Assembly: GCF_000187245.1 (NCBI RefSeq) | Contig: NC_027861.1 | Coordinates: 186,001-250,000, forward strand | Source of the DNA: Ogataea parapolymorpha DL-1 | Taxonomy: Eukaryota; Ascomycota; Pichiomycetes; Pichiales; Pichiaceae | DNA length: 64,000 bases | Direction of reading: 5' to 3' | Part shown: in pieces, positions 36,976-45,707 of the stretch | Position numbering within the stretch: position 1 is the first letter of the stretch | How the letters are laid out: each line of letters starts with the position of its first letter | Program-made: the position numbers and the translations under genes | The notes under the pieces: generated by a model | The model's input: the letters and a program-made list of their open reading frames with translations, nothing else | Database searches by the model: none | What the model was told of the DNA's origin: nothing

Positions 36976-39900
36976 ATGCCTGGTCTTGTGGAAGCACCTG
37001 TTGAGCCATATGCAAGACCCGTCAGGACTAAAATCCAGCTGGCTCTGGACTCTGACGACGAATCGGAATATGTAAGCTTGAACAGCCAAGTTTATGAGCT
37101 TATCTATGGCGACTTATCAGACAATAAAGCGAGATTCGTTTCGCTTCAGTTACTAGGCAGCCCGATATTTGTCGAGTCCCAGCTGTTTAGAGCAGAGTTG
37201 GATAGCGAACTTCCACAGGACAGTATTGGATTGCATAGTCCCAGACTCTCTAGCAAGTATGGATCTGATTTCACGTTGGAAAAGTGCATTGTAGTTCCCG
37301 TGACAAAAGTGTTGTCGCTGACGTCTGTCATTATGAGTTTCCCTCATGACGTCTACCGGCTTCTTGAAGGATTTTCTAAAGAGCGACTGCTGGAGATCAT
37401 TGCCAGCGAAAGAAGATCCAATGTGGGCCACATTTTGATTCGCAAAACCGATTTTCTCAAAACTCTGCATGGCGAGATTATTCATTGTGAGCCTGTTGAC
37501 CAAGGTTTCTTATCGTTAGACACCAACTTGGTGATCGTGAAACAGCAGGAAGGTCTTAAGAGAGGGTTAAACACAAATATCAATGGGTCTCACCCTGATC
37601 CTTCGCAGATTCCTATATCTACGCCTATGGATTTCTCCGTTTCCAACCTTGATTTGGGGGATCTAACATTTGATGACACCTCTATATTCAGTAACTTGAC
37701 GCTTCAGCCCTTGGAGCTACAAATTGGCTTCCTAAAGTACAGCATGCTGATGGACTGCACACACATTCTGGAATCATCACACGAATTCGATCATGAGGAT
37801 GATCAGCTTTTTGCCTGCGTATGCTCTTCGGTGTTACAGAAAATTGGCTGTTTTAGTGGTGATCTTGTGCAGCTGCAAACCTGTGATTGTGGGGCCGGCA
37901 TTGTATGCGCATGTGATAAGAGTGCAAGGGAAAAGATAACCATAAGGGTTTTCTCACTGGCAGATCCAAACGACTTTGATCCGGAAAAACTGTATCTTTC
38001 GCCTGTCTTTCTCAACAGTATCGGGAACCCTCGCAAAGTTTTTGTAAAGAGACTCGCGAGTCAACGGCAAAATGGCGACTTCGTCTGCGAAAAACTCGAA
38101 AATCATGTCCCTGTGGCCAAAGAGGTGGTAATTGCAAGAGTTGCATCTCCAATAACTCTTGACAGAACAATGCAGCATTTATTCTTGTCAAACCTTAAGA
38201 CATACTTTGAATCGAAACACCGGGTTATTGTGAAAGACCAATATATCCCTGTGCCAATAGACACCGTGTTGGCGAAGTCCCTTTTCAGCACGTACAATGC
38301 ATCTGGTGACGAGACTCAGCCTACGATCATTCCGCAAGGAATACCTAACGAGCTTGCCTGGTTTAAAATCACAGACGGGACTACTGAGACGGATGATGGC
38401 AAGAGCTTGGTAGCGGGAAAACAGTACATTATCGATCCCGCCAAAACAAGAATGATTCAGTCTGGAGTCTGCTCTGACAAAGTGCCTCTGAGCGATGGCA
38501 TATCCTACAGCCAGTTGAGAGACTATTTTGAGCTTCCTCGACAGTTTGCTTATCCTTGCTTGAGGATTTCGAACGTGCCCACATTTCCCTATGCTAACCA
38601 GTTACGAAAGATTATCAGTGTTGCCTTTCGTATCCGAGACAACAGCAACAATGGATCAAGGTTGCAAACTACAATTCTCCTCTCCAGCATGGCAAGATGT
38701 GTGGGCAAGGCAACACTTGTTAGACGCATTGCCACGGAATTTGGAGCAAATCTTCTCGAGCTAGATGCGTACGATCTTCTCAACCAGTCATCGGTTAGTA
38801 AGACCATTGGGACGATTAGGGGCAAGTCTGACAGGGTTGTTGATAGTTGTTGCTCGGTTATACTTTATATCCGGCATATCGAAGCACTTGCAAAAAAGCC
38901 AGATCCTAATCAGCAACAGAAAGATTCTATGTCGCTAAGGCTTGCTGAACTAATTGACGAATATACATCCAAAGGCACCATATTTATTGGGTCTACCAAT
39001 GACGCTGATGCCATCTCGGAGCTGATCAGGTCAAAGTTCAAATTTGACATTAATATTAATGTCCCCACCGAACCAGAACGTAAACTGATTTTGACAGACC
39101 TGCTTGACGATATGAAAGCTAAGGACAAAACACCTGTGGTCTTAAGACCAGACGTTTCCCTTGACACATTGGCACTGCAAAGCGCAGGATTGACTGCTAA
39201 CGACCTAGTGTCTATCGTGGACAACACAATCGCTATTGCAATCGAGCGGCTTGAAAGGCTCTCAGAGGAACAAGGGGTCAATTGGGACCAGCTTCTATCC
39301 TTCAATGGTGGACTTATCAAACTTACACCTGAGGATTTTGAGACATCCATTAATGATGCCAGAAACAAATTCAGCGACATGATCGGCGCTCCTAGAATTC
39401 CGGACGTCAAATGGGAAGACGTTGGAGGACTGGACGTTGTAAAGGATGAAATTCTGGATACGATTGAGATGCCGCTCAAACATCCCGAATTATTCAGTAA
39501 AGGAATGAAGAAAAGAAGCGGTATTTTATTCTACGGGCCTCCCGGGACAGGAAAAACCCTGTTGGCGAAGGCTATTGCTACCAATTTTGCTCTCAACTTT
39601 TTCTCGGTTAAAGGCCCAGAGCTCTTGAATATGTACATTGGAGAGTCCGAAGCAAATGTGCGGCGAGTGTTTCAAAAAGCTCGCGACGCGAAACCTTGTG
39701 TGATTTTCTTCGACGAGCTGGATTCGGTTGCTCCTAAGAGAGGAAATCAGGGGGATTCTGGAGGAGTGATGGATCGTATCGTTTCCCAACTCTTAGCAGA
39801 ATTAGATGGCATGAGTGGAGCCGAAGGAGGAGACGGTGTATTTGTCGTTGGTGCCACTAATAGGCCAGATTTGCTGGACGAAGCCCTTTTGCGCCCAGGA

Positions 39901-40386
39901 AGGTTTGATAAAATGCTCTATTTGGGTATTGCCGACACTCATGAAAAGCAAGCTAAAATCATCCAAGCACTGACAAGAAAGTTCCAACTTGACCCGGCGG
40001 TCGACCTCAGCAGAATCGCGGAAACCTGTCCTTTCACATATACGGGAGCAGATTTCTATGCTTTATGCTCCGATGCCATGCTGAACGCCATGACTAGAAC
40101 TGCTGGTGCAGTGGAGAAGAAGATTAATGAATACAATTGTAGCCGTGGAGAAGGAGATAAGATTAGCACGCGGTCCTGGTTTGATAACATCGCAAAGCCC
40201 GAGGACACACAAGTACTGGTGAAATCAGAGGACTTTGCCAAAGCCAGAGATGAACTGGTTCCGTCAGTTTCGGCAGAAGAGCTCCAGCATTATCTATCAG
40301 TGCGCGAGAACTTTGAGGGGGGCAAGACCCAAGAGATTATGCATGCAGTACCTGATGGGGCCGACATCGTAATCTCACATGACTAG
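36976..40386 (+). CDS. PEX6: Peroxisomal AAA+ ATPase Pex6
   Basis: With Pex1 it forms the hexamer that pulls the Pex5 receptor out of the peroxisomal membrane for recycling. The 1136 residues match the size of methylotrophic-yeast Pex6. Two N-terminal domains precede a degenerate D1 ATPase (LLSSMARCVGKATLVRR in place of Walker A, VILYIRHIEAL in place of Walker B). The active D2 has Walker A GPPGTGKT (854-861) and Walker B VIFFDELDS with D913/E914. It also has the Pex6 signature VKGPELLNMYIGESEANVRR and an arginine-finger region LLDEALLRPGRFDK. MKKRSGILFYG separates Pex6 from Pex1. The CTG for L862 shows the standard leucine reading. The stop is three bases from the next gene's stop. Confidence 0.97.
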   Translation: MPGLVEAPVEPYARPVRTKIQLALDSDDESEYVSLNSQVYELIYGDLSDNKARFVSLQLLGSPIFVESQLFRAELDSELPQDSIGLHSPRLSSKYGSDFTLEKCIVVPVTKVLSLTSVIMSFPHDVYRLLEGFSKERLLEIIASERRSNVGHILIRKTDFLKTLHGEIIHCEPVDQGFLSLDTNLVIVKQQEGLKRGLNTNINGSHPDPSQIPISTPMDFSVSNLDLGDLTFDDTSIFSNLTLQPLELQIGFLKYSMLMDCTHILESSHEFDHEDDQLFACVCSSVLQKIGCFSGDLVQLQTCDCGAGIVCACDKSAREKITIRVFSLADPNDFDPEKLYLSPVFLNSIGNPRKVFVKRLASQRQNGDFVCEKLENHVPVAKEVVIARVASPITLDRTMQHLFLSNLKTYFESKHRVIVKDQYIPVPIDTVLAKSLFSTYNASGDETQPTIIPQGIPNELAWFKITDGTTETDDGKSLVAGKQYIIDPAKTRMIQSGVCSDKVPLSDGISYSQLRDYFELPRQFAYPCLRISNVPTFPYANQLRKIISVAFRIRDNSNNGSRLQTTILLSSMARCVGKATLVRRIATEFGANLLELDAYDLLNQSSVSKTIGTIRGKSDRVVDSCCSVILYIRHIEALAKKPDPNQQQKDSMSLRLAELIDEYTSKGTIFIGSTNDADAISELIRSKFKFDININVPTEPERKLILTDLLDDMKAKDKTPVVLRPDVSLDTLALQSAGLTANDLVSIVDNTIAIAIERLERLSEEQGVNWDQLLSFNGGLIKLTPEDFETSINDARNKFSDMIGAPRIPDVKWEDVGGLDVVKDEILDTIEMPLKHPELFSKGMKKRSGILFYGPPGTGKTLLAKAIATNFALNFFSVKGPELLNMYIGESEANVRRVFQKARDAKPCVIFFDELDSVAPKRGNQGDSGGVMDRIVSQLLAELDGMSGAEGGDGVFVVGATNRPDLLDEALLRPGRFDKMLYLGIADTHEKQAKIIQALTRKFQLDPAVDLSRIAETCPFTYTGADFYALCSDAMLNAMTRTAGAVEKKINEYNCSRGEGDKISTRSWFDNIAKPEDTQVLVKSEDFAKARDELVPSVSAEELQHYLSVRENFEGGKTQEIMHAVPDGADIVISHD

Positions 40387-40389
40387 TGT

Positions 40390-40860
40390 CTAATTGAATA
40401 TGGTAATCGACTTCATTAATGCGTCTTTAGCCGTTTCCCAACTCTTATCATCCAGCTCGACCTGTAAATTTTTCCATCTGAGCCAGATATTGATGTTCGA
40501 TGAGGTGCCCCCACCCTTTTCCAAAGGCTCTCCCAAAGCCTCCAACAAACGCCTTCCGGTAAATTGTGAATCTAGATTATAAGGCAGAGCCAACTGGCAC
40601 GGTCTGAACGACTTGTTCCTGAAGAAGAAATCAATACTGTCGATTTTATTGTTAACTATAACAAAGCTGACCCCAGCATCGTAGAAGTTGTAAATTTCGC
40701 AGTCTCTGAGAACTACCTTCGTTGAGTTTTTGATGTCCAAGCCAACTTTTTGAAGCAATGCTGGCTCAAGTTCGCTCCCCAAAAGGCTTATCCACCTGTC
40801 TGACATGCCCCGACTTAGTAGTGCAAGCTCCAAAATATAGTGGACGAAAATATTGTTCAT
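40390..40860 (-). CDS. Small conserved-looking protein, unknown
   Basis: A protein of up to 156 residues that I cannot name. It starts at the ATG at 40860 or, more plausibly, at the Met at 40806 (MSDRWISLLGSELEPALL), giving 138 residues. The upstream ATG lies only 15 bases from the divergent SRP68 ATG. The core is alternating beta (YNFYDAGVSFVIVNNKIDSIDFFF), then an LPYNLDSQFTGRRLLEALGEP-type block, a glycine turn KGGG, and a C-terminal IWLRWKNLQVELDDKSWETA. The pattern looks like an ordered small globular domain under selection. No signal peptide or clear metal site is seen. Confidence 0.7.
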   Translation of the reverse strand: MNNIFVHYILELALLSRGMSDRWISLLGSELEPALLQKVGLDIKNSTKVVLRDCEIYNFYDAGVSFVIVNNKIDSIDFFFRNKSFRPCQLALPYNLDSQFTGRRLLEALGEPLEKGGGTSSNINIWLRWKNLQVELDDKSWETAKDALMKSITIFN

Positions 40861-40875
40861 TCATTTTCTTTCATC

Positions 40876-42552
40876 ATGGAGTCTCCGCTAATTTCAACCT
40901 TTGGTGAGCGCTTGGAATCGTTTCCAAGCTCCACTGAAGACTATGCAAAAATAAGGCATAGACTCTCGAATAGACTACAAAAGCTCCGCCGTGCACTCAA
41001 AATTCAAACCAAGGATACGAAAAACTATAGGGCTAAAGAAAAGACGTCCTCGATTAGTCCGGAGGATTACGAAAAGGACACCAGATTTGGTGATCTTCTT
41101 TTATATCTAATTGAAAGAGACCTTGTGTTTGTGGAAGAGATCACGTATGGCCAGATTGAGTACTCAAGAACCACAAAGACATTAACCATATCCAAACTGA
41201 AAAAAGCTCGTCAACATGCTAAGCACTTACTTTCCCTGCTGGCGAACGAGCAAGACGATCTCAAGTTGCTTGCAATTCTAATTTTAGCCAGCTATGTTGA
41301 AGGTCGCTTGGCATTTTCACGCAGCAAATGGGCAGAGGCCGCATTCGCTTTGTCGGTCGCTCGTTGCTCATTGCAGTACTTGTCTCAAACGGAAACTTCT
41401 GACCTGTACACCCAGATCATTGAGGGATACATTGACTCTGAGTTGAAAATTTGTGCACTGAAACTGGAGAACGACAGAAATCCAGATCTCCTCCAATTTT
41501 CAAAGACATATGCCACCAAAGACACCATTACTTATTTGAGTAAGGCTATCAATATGGTGAAGGCCAAAGATGGAGACGTTCTCAAGCCTATCTCCAAGAC
41601 CACGCTGGTCGATTCAGTTTCGTGGTTCGAATTTAGTGCTCCGCTGAAGGATTTGGATCTTGCTAGAGCCATCACCAAAGCACAAACCGAGGAAAAGAAT
41701 GTGGTGGAGACTGATCCTGCATCGTTTGACAGGTCGTTTTTACTGTGGACTGATGCATCGAACTCCCACAAGAGCTCATTGAAAGGTGGCATAGAATCCG
41801 ATGACGATGAAAATCAGGACAAATACGTGATCATGACGTATATCGATTACCACCAACTGCTCCTCAGAATTAGAAGAAACATTTCCCTTCTGAACAGAGT
41901 GAATGCGAAACTAAACAAGAAAAAAACAGTTTCGAAAGCTGCGTTTTTGGAAAACGCTAAGGAATGTGTCAAGCTATACGAAGATGTCATATCATCATTC
42001 AAAGAACTCACAGAGCTTTCAGGCGTGGCCCATAACGAGAGCCTCCACTCTTCCCTTGTATCGCTGCAAGTGTACTTCTCTGCGTTGAAAGCATACAAGT
42101 TAGCTAAGTCTTACTTGATATCCAACAAGTATGCGGAGTCACTCGCATTGCTTAATAAGACCGTGGAAATCCTCAAAGAGGTGAAACCGTTGGAGGAGGA
42201 ATTTGAGGGAGGTATTCCAAACAACGAGGAGATTGAAAAGTTCAGATCTGAGTCTACTTCTCTGTTCACAAAAGTTCATGTTCTGACCATGTACTTCACC
42301 AAAGAAAACCACAAGCCTCTTCTTGGAGACTATCTGATTGATAATGTCGATGCATTCCCAGATCTGACTAACGAGGAGTTACTCGCTAAAATAGCCGATC
42401 TCGATGCAAGGGTTAAACCTGTGGGAGTGAAGCCTGTTCTGTTTGACGTCGCATTCAACTATATAGGCTACGACTCAGATTTGTCCAAGGTGTCTGCCGG
42501 TGATTCGAAGTCGGAGAAGAAAGCCGGCTTCTTTGGCTTATTTGGACGTTAA
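40876..42552 (+). CDS. SRP68: Signal recognition particle subunit SRP68
   Basis: A 558-residue protein of the SRP S domain that binds SRP RNA with SRP72 and takes part in cotranslational targeting to the ER. The ATG at 40876 gives MESPLISTFGERLESF. The N-terminal RNA-binding region contains YAKIRHRLSNRLQKLRRALKI and a helical TPR-like domain (RQHAKHLLSLL, LASYVEGRLAFSRSKWAEA). The C-terminus carries the SRP68 signature VKPVLFDVAFNYI near 517-530, the SRP72-binding part. It ends in a basic Phe/Gly tail (KKAGFFGLFGR). Repeats of Lys/Leu heptads lie between. The gene is divergent from a small unknown across a very short gap. Confidence 0.9.
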   Translation: MESPLISTFGERLESFPSSTEDYAKIRHRLSNRLQKLRRALKIQTKDTKNYRAKEKTSSISPEDYEKDTRFGDLLLYLIERDLVFVEEITYGQIEYSRTTKTLTISKLKKARQHAKHLLSLLANEQDDLKLLAILILASYVEGRLAFSRSKWAEAAFALSVARCSLQYLSQTETSDLYTQIIEGYIDSELKICALKLENDRNPDLLQFSKTYATKDTITYLSKAINMVKAKDGDVLKPISKTTLVDSVSWFEFSAPLKDLDLARAITKAQTEEKNVVETDPASFDRSFLLWTDASNSHKSSLKGGIESDDDENQDKYVIMTYIDYHQLLLRIRRNISLLNRVNAKLNKKKTVSKAAFLENAKECVKLYEDVISSFKELTELSGVAHNESLHSSLVSLQVYFSALKAYKLAKSYLISNKYAESLALLNKTVEILKEVKPLEEEFEGGIPNNEEIEKFRSESTSLFTKVHVLTMYFTKENHKPLLGDYLIDNVDAFPDLTNEELLAKIADLDARVKPVGVKPVLFDVAFNYIGYDSDLSKVSAGDSKSEKKAGFFGLFGR

Positions 42553-42620
42553 CGATGTCTAGCTATGTAATAGAAAAAAATAGGTCAAAGCAAATTTAAT
42601 TTCTTGGTAATACTTGTTAA

Positions 42621-44066
42621 ATGCAGTCACTTACAACAGTGGATAACGATTCCAGCCACGCATGCTACATATGCTTGGCCGGAAAAGACGAACTCGCACC
42701 ATTTTGTAACCGCAAAGAATCTAATGATTGGGTGAAGCCCTGCAAATGTTCGCTGGTGGCGCACCGAAAGTGTTTCTTATCGTGGGTTTCCAGTCTTGAT
42801 CTCCAGAAAAGAAAACAGGAGGATGGCTTTGGATCTAGTGATCCCAACTCTAGACCAGGTACTCTCATGTTCAACTACAACATACAGAGTCTTTTTTTCG
42901 GATTGCCTCTTATCAAAAAGTCGGAGATTATCACTGTCTTCATTGACTGCCCTCAATGCAAACGTCAATTATGTTTCCAGACACCGAATTCTCGCATTCT
43001 GAATATAAGACAGACCATCGACGCCGGTATATCCAACATTATGCGTGTGGGGATTTCCTCTACCGTGATATCATCGTCGGTCGCTTCCGTCAGCATGGGT
43101 TTTCTAGTCGGTCTCAGTGCAACGGGTCTTCGAGTCATGCAAATGGTGACCCCACAAAGTGTGCAACTTTCTCTCTTTGATGTCAAAAACACCACAACGC
43201 GAACGCTGGTCTCCGCTTTGGAAAAAGGGCTGATTCCTATACCAAAGTTTCTAATCATTACCGCGTCTATACCACTATACTTGGTGTACATGAGGATGAA
43301 CGTTCTGGGTACTGGCCCGGTGAATATGATTGGAAGAGTCTTTCCTTTGCTCCTTTATAGGGATTATCAGGATCTGAAGGATAATCCGGCAAAGAAGTTT
43401 CTACTGTTGACTTTACCTCTCCAATATCTTTATAGGGCAATCTACAGCTTGACCCTTAACAGATTGTATTACAGATGGTGCAAGCAAGTTCAGCCCTGTT
43501 TTATAGCCGACAGGCTGTCGCTGAAAGAACTAGAACGCATAGAAGAAGAAAATAGGGAGGAGTTTGCGTATTTAGAAGCAGAGAAAGAAACAGAGTCTTC
43601 GATACCAACGGATTCTGGACTGTCAGGGCTATTGCAAAGATTATTCAGAGCGTTGACTACTAATTCAATCATCAGAAAAATCCATCTATCAAGACTTAGA
43701 CGGGAGTTAGTCAATTGTTTCAAGTTTGACTATTCCAAGGTTTTCCAGGGGTCGCAATTTTACTTCTTCTTAGCATCCACCCTCTCATGGCCATATTTAG
43801 GAGAGCTTGTCAGCAGACATCTGATGTCCAGAATACCTCACATCAACGAATTTTTGAACAAGCACATCAACACACCAGATGAGGCGGAGTTCCTGAGAAA
43901 CTTGATTGGATGCATCGTAGTTGTCGTACTGAAAGACTTCGTCAACTTGTATTTCAATTACAAGAAATTCAAACAGTTGCGAGATGTTGATGTCGTTAGT
44001 GGATTGAACGATGACTTCATGCAATACATCAACGACAAATACCATCAAGGGGAAGATGTGAATTAG
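42621..44066 (+). CDS. Membrane RING-CH E3 ubiquitin ligase, MARCH5-like
   Basis: A 481-residue predicted E3 ligase. The N-terminal RING-CH finger (about 15-120) has the C4HC3 order: CYICLAG, CNRK, CKCS, HRKC and then CPQC. It carries a long insert between the fifth and later ligands (residues about 58-105). Behind it come hydrophobic segments near 150-175 (VGISSTVISSSVASVSMGFLVGL), 210-230 and 250-275. A further segment lies near 385-430 (GSQFYFFLASTLSWPYLGEL) and one near 435-450. The layout, an N-terminal RING-CH plus four or so helices, is that of mitochondrial MARCH5-like proteins of many fungi. S. cerevisiae has no close equivalent. Location in mitochondrial outer membrane or peroxisome is inferred. 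Confidence 0.82.
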   Translation: MQSLTTVDNDSSHACYICLAGKDELAPFCNRKESNDWVKPCKCSLVAHRKCFLSWVSSLDLQKRKQEDGFGSSDPNSRPGTLMFNYNIQSLFFGLPLIKKSEIITVFIDCPQCKRQLCFQTPNSRILNIRQTIDAGISNIMRVGISSTVISSSVASVSMGFLVGLSATGLRVMQMVTPQSVQLSLFDVKNTTTRTLVSALEKGLIPIPKFLIITASIPLYLVYMRMNVLGTGPVNMIGRVFPLLLYRDYQDLKDNPAKKFLLLTLPLQYLYRAIYSLTLNRLYYRWCKQVQPCFIADRLSLKELERIEEENREEFAYLEAEKETESSIPTDSGLSGLLQRLFRALTTNSIIRKIHLSRLRRELVNCFKFDYSKVFQGSQFYFFLASTLSWPYLGELVSRHLMSRIPHINEFLNKHINTPDEAEFLRNLIGCIVVVVLKDFVNLYFNYKKFKQLRDVDVVSGLNDDFMQYINDKYHQGEDVN

Positions 44067-44120
44067 GAAATGTTAAAATCATGACGTATATGACGCGAAT
44101 CACCATTATTGAATAGTAAT

Positions 44121-44954
44121 CTACACTCTCTTTCTTCTTCCAACGTGAGCCTGGAAACCAGTTTTAATCGACGACACCGACTTGGTAGAACCACAGGCGC
44201 GACACACAATGAAGTGCAGTCTGTTGGTGCTTTCTCTCTTGAGCTCCGTGTTCATAGATTTGCAAGTCTTGCAGATAACATATTCCTGAATGTATCTTCT
44301 CAACACACTCTCAATATTCTTTGCCTGGAATCTTCCTTTGATGATGAGTCTCTTCTCACCATCGATAGAACCTGAAGTACCCAACTCTGCAAACAAATAT
44401 TGAATCAGATGCTCTGGGTTTCTTTGCAAGACAGAAGCGATCGTCTGCACGTTGGCGAACATAGTCTTCTTATTACCTTCTCTGGCCACCTCAGGAGGAG
44501 GAATCTTGAGCTTGGACTGCTGGCCTCCAGCCAATTCAGGATTCTTTTCTTTGAGAATGCTGTAGAATCTTGAAAGAAGATTTTCGTATGCCAGAACTGT
44601 ATTACTGAGAGAGTCTTGTGTTTGTGATTGCTGTAGTTGTTCAGTTGAGGCAGATGATTGATCGTCAGCATGAATACCAGCCTTTTCCAATTGTTTGTCA
44701 AAGTCATCTGCTTCGCTGGATTTAGTGCTCTTCTTCTTCTTCTTCTTCAGTTTGAGCCCTTCGAGTCCATCAACGAGCTCGTCCACTGGTTCTGGGGTAT
44801 CAGTTTCTTTTGTCTTCTTTTTCTTCTTTTTTAGAGATGAGAACATTTCGTCCAAGTTTTCCTCAGATGGCGTAGTAGCCTCCTCAGCATCGGCTTTGCC
44901 CTTAACCTTCTTCTTCTTCTTTAGCGATGGATCAAATCCTAAATCTTCCGACAT
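44121..44954 (-). CDS. SUI3: Translation initiation factor eIF2 beta subunit
   Basis: The beta subunit of eIF2, which brings Met-tRNAi to the 40S ribosome. The ATG at 44954 ([16 protein letters not shown]) gives 277 residues. Three lysine blocks (K-boxes), near 11, 43 and 68, bind eIF5 and eIF2B. The C-terminal half has the eIF2beta/eIF5 fold ([28 protein letters not shown]-like [22 protein letters not shown]). The zinc finger CKTC-x19-CRAC is near 236-260. A second upstream in-frame Met exists but adds a hydrophobic run not found in the family. An AAAATTTTT element is at 44982-44990. Confidence 0.96.
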   Translation of the reverse strand: MSEDLGFDPSLKKKKKVKGKADAEEATTPSEENLDEMFSSLKKKKKKTKETDTPEPVDELVDGLEGLKLKKKKKKSTKSSEADDFDKQLEKAGIHADDQSSASTEQLQQSQTQDSLSNTVLAYENLLSRFYSILKEKNPELAGGQQSKLKIPPPEVAREGNKKTMFANVQTIASVLQRNPEHLIQYLFAELGTSGSIDGEKRLIIKGRFQAKNIESVLRRYIQEYVICKTCKSMNTELKRESTNRLHFIVCRACGSTKSVSSIKTGFQAHVGRRKRV

Positions 44955-45063
44955 ACTGTGATTCTGCAGTTTTATCGTTACAAAATTTTTCAGCATTAGC
45001 ACTTTCGGAGCTCAAAAGCCGGGTAAGCGCGACACGGTAGCACGTAACATTAAATAAATCTAT

Positions 45064-45630
45064 TCACAGCTGATTAGCCTTGAGCCCCTTACATATACTT
45101 TCCACTTCACGCGATTCTTCCGTTGCCTTCTCAATCTCTGTTCCCTCCTTGTACTGGACTTTCTGAGCCGGTTCATCATCGTCCTGCTGGATATCAAATT
45201 TCTCCAAAAAGTACTTCTCCACCTCAGACTTGTTGTTCTTCTCTGCCTCATAAATAGCATCGTGGTTGAACTTGTTCTTCAGGAATGGATCTGCGCCGAA
45301 CTCGCAAAGTACCTTAATTGTCTCTGTGTGCCCATTGTAGGCTGCCCAATGCAGCGCGGTATTTCCCGATTCATTCTGTTTATTCACTAAGTTTTGTGCG
45401 TCGCCCTTAGAAAGCAGTCGCAAAAGGTATTGACACACCTGGTCATGTCCGTTCGCCGCTGCCATGTGTATAGGGGTAGCTAAAGTGTATTCATCTTTGA
45501 TGGTCAATAGCGTTTGTGGATCGACATGTTTCTCGAAGATCTCTTTCAAAGAGTCAAGATCCCCCGCTCTGGCCTCGTATATGATGTCATCCATCTCTTC
45601 TTGGGACAGCGTCTTTTGCAAGTCAGCCAT
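45064..45630 (-). CDS. YAR1: Ankyrin-repeat chaperone of ribosomal protein uS3, Yar1
   Basis: A 188-residue ankyrin protein. In yeast Yar1 is the dedicated chaperone of Rps3 (uS3) during nuclear import and 40S assembly. Repeats are seen at about 35-70 (ATPIHMAAANGHDQVCQYLL) and 85-120 (GNTALHWAAYNGHTETIKVL), with a third partial one near 120-150 (NHDAIYEAEKNNKSEVEKYF). The N-terminus MADLQKTLSQEEMDDIIYEA and a charged acidic tail match Yar1 in form and size. The ATG at 45630 is the first in frame. It is divergent from RTP1 over 77 bases. Confidence 0.87.
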   Translation of the reverse strand: MADLQKTLSQEEMDDIIYEARAGDLDSLKEIFEKHVDPQTLLTIKDEYTLATPIHMAAANGHDQVCQYLLRLLSKGDAQNLVNKQNESGNTALHWAAYNGHTETIKVLCEFGADPFLKNKFNHDAIYEAEKNNKSEVEKYFLEKFDIQQDDDEPAQKVQYKEGTEIEKATEESREVESICKGLKANQL

Positions 45631-45707
45631 ATTGGATAGAATATCGAAGCTCTATTTTTTTTGAATTTTTTTTTATTGACACTAGATCGTCTGCCAAAAT
45701 TTATTTA

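Noticed and set aside
38910..39479. 189-codon antisense frame opposite PEX6
   Set aside because: Lies fully within a certain gene and is Ser-rich without motif.
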